Assembly: GCF_004337985.1 (NCBI RefSeq)
Contig: NC_043742.1
Location: forward strand, 3,768,176 to 3,832,175
Origin: Pyricularia pennisetigena
Taxonomy: Eukaryota > Ascomycota > Sordariomycetes > Magnaporthales > Pyriculariaceae
Direction: 5' to 3'
Length of the DNA stretch: 64,000 nucleotides
The notes under the pieces were generated by a model, which saw only the letters and a program-made list of their open reading frames with translations, had not been told where the DNA came from and searched no databases. A program made the translations under genes and the position numbers. Numbering within the stretch: the first letter of the stretch is position 1; each line of letters opens with the position of its first letter. This document shows, piece after piece, positions 36,362 through 49,079 of the stretch.

Positions 36362-36919
36362 TGTTAATAATATAAATTATTAACAGGGGTTTACGCATTA
36401 GCTAAAGTGCGGCGTGGTTCTAGTTGCGCTATAAAAGCCTGTTATTAAAGGGTTTAAATGCATTAGAATAGTATATTAATTTTGGGATTAATAATCTAAG
36501 TTCATTGGTCGGAGAAATTTTGCTTTATTTCCTTCATATACCCTCCGATATCGAAATGGGGGTTAGTACCGCAAACAACGTTCCGGTGCCGCACACGATT
36601 TTCCGAAAAAGAATTTTGTATAGGTTGTTGAAAAAACACCTTTATCGTTACACAAACCATTTCTGGGTTTGCACTAATTTGCTCATTTGGTAAAATTTTA
36701 AACCGGATATAAGGTAGCTAACGCGTAGGTCTAGGCTCGGTGTTAAACCCGGTATGTGGTAATTAAACCCATTCGTTAACCGTTGAATCGCAACTCGTGC
36801 AATACAAAACAAAACGGAAAATCCGGCAACCTAATAAACCCACTTCGGCACTATTTATTGTGGTTTATAAAAAAAAGAAAATAGACCTATTACAGGCTGA
36901 ATAACGCATATAATTAACA
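36362..36919 (+). repeat. Copia-1 LTR
   Basis: TGTTAATAATATAAATTATT ... ATATAATTAACA, about 558 bp, aligning end to end with the LTR at 27649-28201. A Copia-1 internal fragment lies on each side. Confidence 0.78.
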
Positions 36920-37158
36920 CTATTATTTCTTTTATTTATAATTATTGGATTTTTATTAGCCCAATACCAACCGTTTTACTTAAACCTACCCTATACGGGT
37001 TTATTAATAAACCGTTTATACCCACCCAATACCTAAAATTAAATCAAAATTAAACTAAAACGCGATTTACCAATTTGAATTAGCCTATATATTACATTTA
37101 TTTAGAATATTTAACAACGAACATTTATACCAATTATTTGGCCGAATGGTTAGTTCCC
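36920..37158 (+). mobile_element. Copia-1 internal fragment
   Basis: It resembles the non-coding stretch between RNase H and the 3' LTR at about 54480-54700 (for example AAGCCCAATACC...). It is interrupted by the transposon starting at 37159. Confidence 0.5.
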
Positions 37159-39024
37159 TAGTCTCAGGGCTCATCCCTGAAGCCCAGAGCTCCACAATTG
37201 ATCCACTCCGTTCGCTTCGCTCCACTTCGTGGCTCAATTGCGGCTTTGCAATGGATTTGTGGGTCCATCCAAAGAACATTTTGGTTCAGGTTTGAGGACA
37301 ATTTGTCGATTTTCGCCGTTTATGGCGGTATTTTTGGCCTTTTTTTCGACCGACACTCCTTTATTATTCCACAATTACGCAAAATATTAACAAAAGAAAA
37401 TATCGTTGAAAACAGCGTTTAATATCGCTATTAGCAGCGATTTAGTTTATTTTTTTATCTTCTATAATGGCCGAATTCGATACCACCTGCCCTTAATCCG
37501 TTTATGGCGGTACTGCTTTTTCGATTTTTTTCTCAATTTTCGATTTCTTTTAATATTATTTATAATTTTGAAGCAAATTTTATAATTATTGCACGTGGAG
37601 GGTCGTATGAGTGAATATATCGTTATAGTAAGTTTTGGTGCATATACCAAATTATATAAGCAGTTAAATAAACGGATAGGCACAGTATATACTTTTTTAT
37701 ATATAATTTATAATCGAAACTCGTTTATATTTTTACCAATTTTAACGATAATGAAACCAAAACTTCAGAGATTTGATTACGTATATGAACAAGCGTTTTA
37801 ATCCAGTCCCACTTATAATATCGGCTTTGAAAACTGTTTAATAAAAATAAATGCTAAATACGTATGTTATAAATCTTTTTGCTTTATTTAATTAATTTTA
37901 TATTATTTTTGTTTTGCGGCCAGATTTAGTGGTTCTTGCACGTGGGGGGTGGTATAGAAATACTTAGTATACTATTACACTTTGGTACGTATATTTGATT
38001 ATATATGCCGTGAAATATGCGGGTAAGTAAAATGTATCCAATTTTATATATATTTCACAATCGAAATGCTTTTACATTTTTACCAATTTTGTTATCAATG
38101 AAACCAAAATTTGAAAAGATGGATTATATATATGAACAAACGTCAAGGTAAAACCCGATTTACAATACCGGCTCTTTTGTTTTTTCATATAAAAAATGCT
38201 AAATTTATGTTATTTTTGTATTTTTTGCTTTATTTAGTTAAATAAAATTTGTAAAAGGAAAACTCAAATAAAATTTATTAATAAACTCCTAAAACAATGC
38301 ATGAATTAAAAATATTTTAATTTTACCAGTATTTGCGTAAGTTATTTAGTTGTTTGACAAATTGTTAATTGATATAGAAATATTAACAAAACTTTTATTT
38401 TAATCGACAATTGGATGCGTTTTGCAGTGTTAGGTCTATTTAACAATGAAAACTGTAGTTTAAACAAAAGAAAATATTACATACCATTATTTAAAATAAG
38501 AATCAAATATAATGAAAAATTACAAATTTTACTTAATATTTTAATATTTATCTAAATACAGTGGCTATTAAAACGCGGCCAGCATTCCAATAATCAATAA
38601 ACTCCAATAAGTTCAACGCAAATAATTGTATATTTCCATAATATTTATTTGGTTTTTTATTCGAATATTTACTTATATTTTATAGTTACACCATTTCTTT
38701 TTACCATTATAATACGAATATACTATATATACCCGTTATAAACGGCAAAATACCACAAACTATCCTTATATTAATCAAATAATTATTAGCGATATTGCAA
38801 TATTAGGTGTATTATTAATAATACCGGTATAAACGGCGAAATGCGACAAATTATCGTTGGTGGTACCGCCATAAACGGCGAAATGCGACAAAATGTCCTC
38901 AAACTAAAACGAACGCGATTTTTTCGGCCAATGTAATTGGTCGAAAAACCATGTGGTTAAAAGGTATATAAAGCGTTCGGTCCCCATTGCGGAGCAGGGG
39001 GGTCTAGTTTAAACACTGAAATTA
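37159..39024. mobile_element. TAGTCTCAG-family transposon, 1866 bp
   Basis: Type I left end TAGTCTCAGGGCTCATCCCT and inverted type II right end finishing AACACTGAAATTA. Interior and size match the other copies. The flanking 9-mers (TTAGTTCCC and GCGAAAATC) do not match. A second family end follows at once at 39025, so the copy is part of a composite. Confidence 0.75.
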
Positions 39025-39173
39025 GCGAAAATCGACAAATTATCCTCAAACCTAAACCAGAGCGTTTTTTAGATGGACCCACAAATACATTGCAAAACCG
39101 CAATTGAGCCACGAAATGGAGCGAAATGAATTAATTGTGGAGCTATGGGCTTTAGGGATAAGCCCTGAGACTA
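39025..39173 (-). mobile_element. Isolated inverted type I end of the TAGTCTCAG family
   Basis: It begins inside the inner conserved block (GCGAAAATCGACAAATTATC) and ends GGATAAGCCCTGAGACTA. No interior belongs to it. It abuts the right end of the element at 37159-39024. Confidence 0.75.
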
Positions 39174-39218
39174 TGCATTTATTGCATTAATTTTACCACG
39201 CCGCACCTAGTGAGTACC
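39174..39218. repeat. Copia-1 LTR remnant, left part
   Basis: TTACCACGCCGCACCTAG matches the end section of the Copia-1 LTR. The remnant is split by the transposon at 39219-41066 and continues at 41076-41109, where it ends ATTAACA. Confidence 0.6.
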
Positions 39219-41066
39219 TAGTTTCAGGGCTCATCCCTAAAGCCCAGAGCTCCACAATTCATCCACTTCGTGGCTCAATTGCGGCTTTGCAATGTACCTG
39301 TGGGTCCATCCAAAGAACGCTTTGGTTTAGGTTTGAGGACAATTTGTCGATTTTCGCCGTTTATGGCGGTATTTTTGGCCTTTTTGCGACCGACACTCCC
39401 TTATTATTCCACAACCACGCAAAATATCGAAAAAAGAAAATATCGTTGAAAATAGGAATTATTAAGCCTTTTTCATAAATTCAAAACTTTTTGCACCCGG
39501 TACGCCAATTAAAAGTTGGATATAGCCCGCCCTTAATCCGTTTATGGCGGTACTGTTTTTTCGATTTTTTTTTCGATTTTCGATTTTTTTTAATATTATT
39601 TTTAATTTTTGACCAAATTTTATACTTTTTGCACGTGGAGGGTCGTATATATATATATATCGCTATGAGAAATTTTCGTGCTTTTATCGGATTATATAAG
39701 CAATTAAATAAACGGATAGGCAAAGTATATACTTTTTTATATATAATTTACAATCGAAACTCGTTTATATTTTTACCAGTTTTAACGATAATGAAACCAA
39801 AACTTCAAAAATTCGATTACGTATATAAACAAACGTCCGAGTCCAATCGTATTTACAATATCGGTTTTGAAAACTGTTTAATAAAAACAAATGGTAAATG
39901 TGTATTTTATAAATCTTTTTGCTTTATTTAATTAATTTTATATTATTTTTGTTTTGCAGCAGAACTTTGTGGTTTTTGCACGTGGGGGGTTGCATATATA
40001 TACTTAATATAATATTACATTTTTGTACGTATACCTAATTATATAAGCCCTTAAATATGCGGATAGGTAAGGTATATCCAATTTTATATATATTTTACCA
40101 TCGAAATGCTTTTACATTTTTACCAATTCTAACATTAATAAAACCAAAATTTGAAAAAGTGGACTATATATATAAATGAACGTTAACGTAAAACCCGATT
40201 TGCAATACCGGCCCTTTTTATGTTTTTATATAAAAAAATGCTAAATTTGTGTTTTTTTTGTATTTTTTGCTTTATTTAATTGAATAAAATTTATAAAAAA
40301 AGAACATATATATAATTTACTAGCAAATTGATTAAAAAATATATAAAGTGAAAATATTTTCATTTTACCAATATTTGCGTAAATTATTTAATTTTTTAAC
40401 AAATTGTTAATTTATATAAAAGTATTAATAAAACTTTTGTTTCAATCGATAATTGCATGCACTTTGCAGTATCAGGCTTACTAAGGTATAAAGGCTGTAA
40501 ACTAATTTAAAATAATTATTGCATACCATTATTTAAAACAAGAATTAAATATAATAAAGAATTACAGACTTTATTTAATATTTTAATATTTTTCCAAATA
40601 CAGTAGCTATAAAAACGCGGCTGGCATTCAAATACTCAGCAAACTCCAATAAATTCAACGCAAATTACTTTATATTTTTATAATTTTTATTTGTTTTTTT
40701 ATACGAATATTTAATTGCATACTATGGGTACACTATTTTCTTTTACCATTATAATGCGAATATATTGCATTTACCCGCTACAAACGGCAGAATACCACAA
40801 ATTATTCTTATATTAATAAAATAATTATAAGCGATATCGTAATATTAAATATATTATTAAAAATACCGTTATAAACGGCGAAATGCGACAAATTATCGTT
40901 GGTGGTACCGCCATGAACGGCGAAATGCGACAAGATGTCCTCAGACTAGAACGAGCGCGATCTTTTCGGCCAATGTAATTGGTCGAAAAGCCATGTGGTT
41001 GAAAGGTATATGGAGCGATCAGTCCCCACTGCGAAGCAGGGGGGTCTAGTCTGAGCACTGAGACTA
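39219..41066. mobile_element. TAGTCTCAG-family transposon with perfect 9-bp target duplication, 1848 bp
   Basis: Type I left end TAGTTTCAGGGCTCATCCCT and inverted type II right end finishing GAGCACTGAGACTA. Both sides carry GTGAGTACC (39210-39218 and 41067-41075). No transposase ORF. It is inserted in a Copia-1 LTR remnant, so it is younger than that LTR. Confidence 0.9.
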
Positions 41067-41075
41067 GTGAGTACC

Positions 41076-41109
41076 CCTAAACCACTGTTGGTAACCAATA
41101 TCATTAACA
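41076..41109. repeat. Copia-1 LTR remnant, right part
   Basis: CCTAAACCACTGTTGGTAAC ... ATTAACA corresponds to the terminal bases of the Copia-1 LTR and continues the piece ending at 39218. Confidence 0.6.
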
Positions 41110-41755
41110 TATTTAATACCATGTGATTACCCAAAAATAAATTTTGATAATCTTCAAAAATTCAAATTGACGCCAAAAGAAATAATCCCAAATAATTTGT
41201 AAAGTTAGAAAAATTATATTTGGAATATAATTTATATAACCACGCTTACTATTATATAAATAAATTTCACTTGAGGATTGTTTAACAGCAATTAACTTTG
41301 TTATTTAATCGATTATCATTTTACCCCAATCATTAAAAATTCCCAAGTACCCAATTTAGACGCTTAGTTGCTTAAACCCACTGTAGTATACCATAAGAAC
41401 AGTTCACCCGATCTTTTGATCGTAATATTGCAACTTTTGATAGTTATAATTTATCATAAACTTTGAATATTATAGAACTAGCAGACCTTTCCTGGCCCAA
41501 AACAAACTTTTAAATAAACAAACATTTTAAGAATGAATGTAGAATAAAATAAATTATTAACCTAGTAAAACTTTATTTGTACTGTGAATATAGAGTAAGG
41601 CCGCATTGAATATCGGTATATTGTCGGAGAGGTTAGCTGCGGGATAATGTGTGCTGCGGCCAATAACATTTGAACTTTAGATATTCGAATAAAATCGCCA
41701 CTATACTATAGCCTTGTCTGTTTGGGATTCCTTTCGTGCCAATGGCCATCAAAGG
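41110..41755. other. Gypsy-leader-like sequence, then a copy of the ART-gene upstream flank
   Basis: Bases of about 41110-41400 resemble the sequence before the gypsy gag remnant at 26620-26900. Bases 41684-41740 (TTCGAATAAAATCGCC ... TTTCGTGCC) match 56099-56155, part of the upstream region of the secreted ART-like gene. No gene is present. The segment is cut by the transposon at 41756. Confidence 0.5.
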
Positions 41756-43160
41756 TAGTCTCAGGGCTCATCTCTAAAGCCCAGAGCTCCACAATTGATC
41801 CACTTCGTTCGCTTCGCTCCATTTCGTGGCTTAATTGCGGTTTTGCAATGTATTTGTGGGTCCATCCAAAAAACGCTCTGGTTCAGGTTTGAGGATAATT
41901 TGTCGATTTTCGCCGCTTATAGCGGTATTTTCGTCGATTCGGCGACCAATATTCCGTTATAAAAAAAGTAAATAAAAATCGTAAAAATAAGCGGTTTATA
42001 CGTTGAAAATAACATTTAGTACCGCTATTAACAACAATTGAGTTTAAATTTTTTTATATATAATTGGGCGAATTTGCTAGGCCCTGCCCTTAATCCGCTC
42101 ATGGCGGTACTATTTTTTCGATTTTATTTCGACTTCCGTATTTTTTTATATTATTTTTATTTATTAATACAATTTTACATTTTTTATAAATGGGGGATAG
42201 TATATATATAAATAACCGTATACCAGATTTTGGTTTATATGTTTAATTATATAAGCCGTTAAATAATTGGTTAGGTAAGGTATATACAGTTTTATATAAA
42301 ATTTACAATCGAAACGCTTTTATATTTATGCCAATTATGGCGATAATCAAACCAAAACTTCAGGGATTGGATTGCGTATATATACAAGCGTTTACGTAAG
42401 ATCCGCTTCGTACTATCGGCTTTAATATCATGTTTATTAAAAAAAATGGTAAAATTATACTGTTTTTATATTTTTTATATTATTTAATAAAATACAAATG
42501 GTAAAAAAACGTTGAATGATATTAATATATAATAATATATCATTGATGTTATTTAAGAGTTTTTTCTAAATTTAAACATAATTGGGCGAATGATTAAGTT
42601 TTTTGATAAAATATTTATTGAATGAAAAATGTTAATATAAGATTTGTTTTAAGCGGTAATCGCATGCACTTTCCACCGCCACGCTAATTTAGAAATCGCT
42701 TTTATAATAACATACTTTATTTGTAAGAAACATCTTTTGTTAAAACAATAAATTAAATATAAAAACATTTATTAAAATTTATAAAATAGATTTAATATTT
42801 CAATATTTACACAATTGGAACAAATATACCCACGGCCTTTACGTTAAAGAAATATGAAAAGTTTATTTATTACAACGCAGGTTACCTTATACTTTTACGA
42901 TTTTTATTCATTTATTTATTCGAATATTTAATTGTATATAGTGGTTATACTATTGGTATTACGTATGCAGTGCATGCACAATGCAAGAACAGTACAAATA
43001 CCCGCCATAAGCGGGGAAAATCGACAAATTGTCCTCAGACTAGAACGAGCGCGATCTTTTCGGCCAATGTAATTGGTCGAAAGACCATGTGGCTAAAAGG
43101 TACATGGAGCGCTCGGTCCCCACTGCGAAGCAGAGGGGTCTAGTCTGAACACTGAGACTA
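41756..43160. mobile_element. TAGTCTCAG-family transposon with RIP-altered 9-bp target duplication, 1405 bp
   Basis: Type I left end TAGTCTCAGGGCTCATCTCT and inverted type II right end finishing GAACACTGAGACTA. Flanks are CATCAAAGG (41747-41755) and TATCAGAGG (43161-43169), differing only at a C/T and an A/G position. It is shorter than its relatives because part of the interior is missing. No transposase ORF. Confidence 0.85.
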
Positions 43161-43321
43161 TATCAGAGGGTACCCGATGTTAAGGCAAGGGAGTATACAA
43201 TAGTGGCATGGCGGTGGGATTTAGGTCCGGCCTGAAAATTCCCGTGACGTTGGTAAAAGTCCTTTTACGCACGTAATTAATATAATTTTATGGGCTATGT
43301 CCGTTCTTAAGGCTTTAGTAA

Positions 43322-43578
43322 TGTTAATTATACGCGTTATTTAGCATGTAATAGGTCCACTTTTATTTGTATATAAGCCACAATTAATAGTGCCGAAGTG
43401 GGGCTATAGGGGCTGTTGGATTTTCTGTTATATTTTATGTGTTGCAGGAATTGCGATTTAGAATATTAGCGAATGGGGTTTCACCCTGTACCGGGTTTAA
43501 TACCCACCCTGCATTTACGAGTTAGCTACCCTGTACCGGGTTGATATTTTCACTAAATTAGCAAATTAATTCGAACCC
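43322..43578 (-). repeat. Truncated Copia-1 LTR
   Basis: TGTTAATTATACGCGTTATT onward matches about 257 bases of the Copia-1 LTR, up to TTCGAACCC where the Copia-2 element begins. The rest of the LTR is not found on the far side of Copia-2. Confidence 0.75.
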
Positions 43579-44246
43579 TGTGAGGAGGTTACGAGATAGA
43601 ATAAGCTTAATCTTGAACGCGGGGAAAAGTGGATCACGTATAAGGCTGATGGAACGTTGAAATGGCAGATAACCGTCTGTTAGCGGGTAATAGAGATGAT
43701 ATATTATTGTTGCACAATCGATTCGTTGAATCGTTGAATCGATAAAGGTTATGAAGGTGATGAAGGTGATGAATCTAAGGCTAAGTTGTGAGTTACGTGT
43801 TCGAATCCGTAGGTGCAAATCCTCGATCCGGATGTCCGGAATGCGGGGTCACGTCATATGATTTGGCCTTATTTATGTGATTAACCTGCCGACCTATTAA
43901 GCCTAACGGCCCATTAAACCTAACGGCCTATTGTGCTTTTGCATGCACAGAAAATCTATGACCACAACGGGATTCGAACCCACGCACTTTAACGTATATA
44001 TGATATAAATTATGGTACGTGCATTATACCATTAAGCTAGATTAAATATAACGTATTTGTTTTGTTGTTAAAATTATAAACAAAGACGTGATATATAAAG
44101 TTTTGTGTGTATAAACGCGTATACGTTTTATTTGTTATTTGTTTATTTATTCGATGCAGGGTGACTAATAAAATTAACCCGTGCTAGCCGTTGTAAAATA
44201 ATGCAGGGTAGCTGATATAATTAGCCCTGCGCTAACCATGTTCACA
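43579..44246 (-). repeat. Copia-2 3' LTR
   Basis: 668 bp, TGTGAACATGG ... CCTCCTCACA in element orientation. It contains a tRNA-like module at about 43957-44047 (B box complement at 43970-43980, A box complement at 44029-44039). Confidence 0.88.
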
Positions 44247-44256
44247 TACCCCCGTA
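44247..44256 (-). promoter_or_regulatory. Copia-2 polypurine tract
   Basis: TACGGGGGTA in element orientation directly precedes the 3' LTR. Purine-rich and correctly placed for plus-strand priming, though short. Confidence 0.5.
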
Positions 44257-44316
44257 ATTTATTTATTATATAAAATAATAAACAAATTATCGAGTGGATA
44301 CGTTTTATTTATTTAT

Positions 44317-47300
44317 TTATTTATCGTTATATTCTGCACCGTTATTAACATTTGCGTAGGATAATAGATCCTTATGCAAAAGTCTGGGTACTGATTTGGT
44401 TAAAAAATCAGCTATATTTAATTTAGTTGGTATATATTTTAACTCAACTAAATTATTATTTATAGTTTCGCGGCTAAAATGATATATTATATCGCTATGT
44501 TTAGATCTTTTATGAAATTCCGGGTTTTCCGCGAGCTTTATGGTAGACGTATTATCCACTAAAATTAAAGGGGTTTTAATGTTAAAACCCAGCTTTAAAT
44601 TATTATTTATATAATTTAGCATATTATTTAAATATATGGCTTCTTTAACGGCGTCCCGTAAAACCATATACTCAGCTTCAGTCGGCGATAAAGCTACCGT
44701 TTTCTAAAGTTGAGAAGTCCAACTTATTATATTGTTATCGTTATTTATGTTATAACTGTTGGACAGGTTAAATATATATCCAGTAGTGGAACGTCTTTAA
44801 TTTAAGTCGTTAGCCCAATTAAAGTCTGTATATCCCTTAATAAATAATATATTATCGTTATTTTGGCTTTTATCCTGCAGGTTTATATTATTTATATTAT
44901 TTATATTATTTATTAATTTTTCGTTAACGTTATTTTTATTGGATCCGTTATTGTTAACGTTATATTGGGATATATTATTAACGTTATATTGTAGGCCAAA
45001 AGTGGGATTTTTTAGCAAATATTTAAAAACATTTTCAAAAATCTTGAAATGTTCAGCCCCAGGATTAGCCATAAACCTGGCGGTTAGGCACGTGCAATAT
45101 ATTATATTTGGGCGGTTTTTTATAGCTAAATATAGTAGTGAGCCTACTTTTTGTTAAAAATTTTTGATTTCCTCTTTTGTAGCTTTATGTTTATTTATAT
45201 CGAATTTTAAACCTGGTACCCCCGGAATGGTAGAAGGTTTTTCGTTATTTATAATATTGAATTTATTCAATATTTTATCGGTATAATTTTCCTGGCTAAT
45301 AAAAGCGGTTTTATTGTTTTTATTTATCGTTATCCTGTTACCCAAAAAATTGGATACAGGTCCCATACATTCTATTTTTATATATTTGGATAATTTTTTA
45401 TAAAAAATATCCAATAACGATAAATTAGTATTAAATGCCAAAATATCGTCGACGTGGTAAACCATAATAATGCCAAAAAATTGGTTATTATTATCTTGGT
45501 TTATATATACGCCTTCGTCGTATGGGAAAACAGTAAAACCTAACTTTATTAGCGTTTTGGTAAGGTATTTATACCAAAGTTTAGGCGCTTGTTTTAGACT
45601 ATACAGGGTTTTATTTAATTTACCCACTTTATTTATATACTTTTTATCTGTATATAGCCCTATAGGTAGCTTTATATATATTTCGGTATCGATATTTGCG
45701 TGTAAAAACGCGTTTTTAACGTCATATTGAATAACGTACCACCCTTTATGTAATGCTAGCATTATAAGTATATGCCAGGTTTCTGTTTTACAAATTGTAA
45801 AAAAGGTATCCAGGTAATTAACACCCATAATTTGGTGGAATCCCTGTACTACCCATTTGGCTTTATAACGATACCGTTTATTAATTTCCGTAATAAAACG
45901 AATATTATTTATATTATTTAAGGGTTTTTTCTTAAAAACCCAGCGCCCAATTATAGCTATTTTATTTGGAGGTAAATCCGTTATAGTAAAGGTATTGGAT
46001 TCTGTTAAGCTATTATTTTCGTTTTTGCAAGCCTGCAGCCAATTTTCCCAATCTTGGCTTTCCATGGTTTGTTTATAGGTATTCGGTTCTATTAACGAAT
46101 TTGTTATTAATACGTAATTATTTTCGTTAAAATTAAATTTTAACGACTTATTGATATCACGTATCGTAAATAGAACGTCATTATATATTTTATATTCTGC
46201 AGAATTTATTGGGGGTTTATTGTTTATGTTTATTTTTATAAACGAATTGTTAGCTGCTTGGGGATTATTGTTATTGGTAACAACGTTGTTTTTATTAGCA
46301 TTATTAACGTTATTCGCGTTATTAACGTTATTAATGTTATTTTTATCAACGTTATTATCTTTATTTATATTTGTATTATTTACTGGATTTACCTCGAAAT
46401 CTGGTAAAGAGAATTCGACCTCGTTTATGTTATTATTATTTATAGTCGTATTTTCGATGTTTTTATGTGGATAAAATTTATCCGCTATAAAGGTAATATC
46501 TCTGACCAGGAGACATTTCCTTTTATATGGGTCCCATATTTTATATATCTTTATATTAGGTGTAAAACCTACTAAAATACCAATTTTATTTCGAGGTTCA
46601 AGCTTCTTTTTATCATGGTTATCGTTATAGTAAATAATACATCCCCAAGGTTATATATAATTATTTACGTGAATTGCATTATTATTTATATTATTTTCAC
46701 TTATATTGTGAAATATATTGGCTGGCGTCTGCATATTTAAAGCCGTATGTGGGGTGTTATTATATAGGTATACAGCGGCTAATAAAGCCTCACCCCATAA
46801 ATAGTTAGGTGCTTTGCTACTAAATAACATAGCCCTGACCTTATTAAATAGGGTTAAATTTATACGTTCTATTAACCCATTTGGCTCTTTTGTATATGCA
46901 GGCGTAAAATGGTGTATAATACCGTTATTCTGTAACGCAATCTTAAATTGGTTACTTATATATTCGCCTCCATTATCGGTAAAGAATTCTTTTATTGTTC
47001 TTTTACCATTTATATTAACGGTATCATTATCCATTTGTTTCTTATATATATTAAATGCCTCTAGGGCATCGGCCTTTGTTTTTAACAATGCAACACGTAA
47101 ATAACGTGACTTTTTATCCAAAAACGTTATATAATATTTATAATAATTATACGTGGGTGGATTTATAGGTCCACCTAAATCGGAATGGATTCTGTTTAAT
47201 ATATTATAATTTATAATATTTGCAGAAGTCCTGTTTATTTTCCGATTGGATTTTGCAGCTAAGCAAATCTCACACGTATATTTATTATAATTATATATAT

Positions 47301-48711
47301 CGTCTTTGGATATCTTTATTTTATTTGTTTTTATTAACTGCAATAGGGGTGTTAACCTTATATGCCCATATTTAACGTGTAGTTTATATATTGCATTGGA
47401 AGAAATATCGTTATTATTCGACTTTTCTTCCGCATGTAATATACAATTATTTTCCACAATTTGGGTAGGTAGAATATATAGCCCATTATTTTTATAACCT
47501 TCTGTTATTTTATGTTTATGTTCTTTATATATCACTATTACTTTATTGTTTATAAAGGTTATAATATAGTTATGTAGTTGTGCAACAGAGAGTATATTAA
47601 ACCCAAATTCTGGTACATAGTACACGTTATTTATGGTTTCTATTATACCTGTATCATTAAACTTGACTTTTATAGTTCCCATCTTATTTATATTTAAGTG
47701 GGAAGCATTACCCCATTTAACAGTCGTATTTATATTTTTAACGTCTGTTAAATATTGTATATTGCAACATGTATGAATTGTTGCTGCATTGTCTATAATA
47801 AAATTGGAGGATTTTATAGTAAAGTGCAATACAATATGTGGATTAAAGTCAGAATAAATTAAATTTGGAACAAACGTTGTAAAATAGTAATGTCCCAAAT
47901 TCAAATAATCAGCTTTATTCCCGTTACTGGGGTAATTATTATTATAATTATAATTATAATTACAAATATAATTATAAATATAATTATTAATGGGTAAAGA
48001 ATTTACCTCATTATTAACCTTATTAAAGTTTAAAAGTTTATTCAACGATATGGTATGATGTTTATTAATATTATCCTCACCACGGAATTCCTTTAAAATA
48101 TCGGCAAATAATAAACCTACCGTATATTTATTTGAATTATCGTTCCGTAGGTTTTGGATAATATTCTGTGCAGAAGAGATCCAATTTTGATTTAAAATAT
48201 TTAACACCCAGGTTATAATAACCTTATTTTGAATAATTAAACCTTTAAATTTCAAAACTGAATATAACTCTTTTATTTTATTCAAATAAACCTCGATATT
48301 ATTAAACGAGTTTGGTACAGCCGAATAAAACTCCTTTAATAAAAGGAAATCCGAAGTATAGCCTTCAGGATTATATATATTTTTTAATTTATTCCAGGCT
48401 TCATACGCAGAAATGCATTTTTTTATATATAAAAGAGGTTTATTATCGCACAATGATTTTATGAAGGCTAAAACCAGCGTATTTTTGTTTGTATAATCCA
48501 GAGGTTTAAGGGTATTATTACCACTTTAGATACCATTGGGGATACCTGTGGGTTCCATATTATTATTAGCATCGAGGCTAATAATAATTCCCTCCTTTTG
48601 CTCCAGGGTACATGCGAATCCCTTAACTTCCAAAGCCGCTTAAGCACGAATAACCCAAATAACGTAATTCTCGGTGCCCTTTAGGCTTACCATTATATCG
48701 AAGGTAGCCAT
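44317..48711 (-). pseudogene. Copia-2 Gag-Pol polyprotein, single frame with six premature stops
   Basis: One frame of about 1464 codons. It has a Gag start (MATFDIMVSLKGTENYVIW) and a copia-type capsid block (AYEAWNKLKNIY). A protease-like site reads IIDNAATIHTC instead of D-S/T-G. Then integrase: H..H plus CEIC zinc motif, DDE residues in HSDLGGP, FTDNGGEY and PNGLIER. An Asn-rich linker lies at about 46440-46150. Reverse transcriptase has DVKNAFLHANI and YHVDDILAF. RNase H has YTDFNWANDLN, SPTEAEYM and LTKSVPR. Stops lie at 48642-48640, 48528-48526, 46653-46651, 45156-45154, 44799-44797 and 44706-44704. All fit Gln codons changed C to T. There is no Cys-type zinc knuckle in Gag; that place is Asn/Tyr-rich. 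Confidence 0.85.
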
Positions 48712-49079
48712 CTTAAATAAAGGGTCTTTTATTTGTATTGTATCTCGGTAACGGTCGGGAGTAGGGTCGAAAGGGTTATTCGGTTGAATAGGTCTTGAAA
48801 AGAGCTTTCGGATGGTATAGGTCTCGTATCGATAGGACGAATAGCGGTGAAGATATAGGCGAATGTTTGTTGAGGTATATAGGTAGGTATAGGATGGTGC
48901 AGTATAACGGTCGGGTTTTTTCGATAGCGCGTGCGATTCCGGTTTCGGCAATTATACCGTTGGATAAAACGTGAATAAAACTATCGAATGGTATAAGGCT
49001 CGGGTTGATCCGAGATAGGGCTGAAGAATAATCGATGGATTTAATGGTATTGGTATCGATTTCGTTGGTATAAGCTAAT

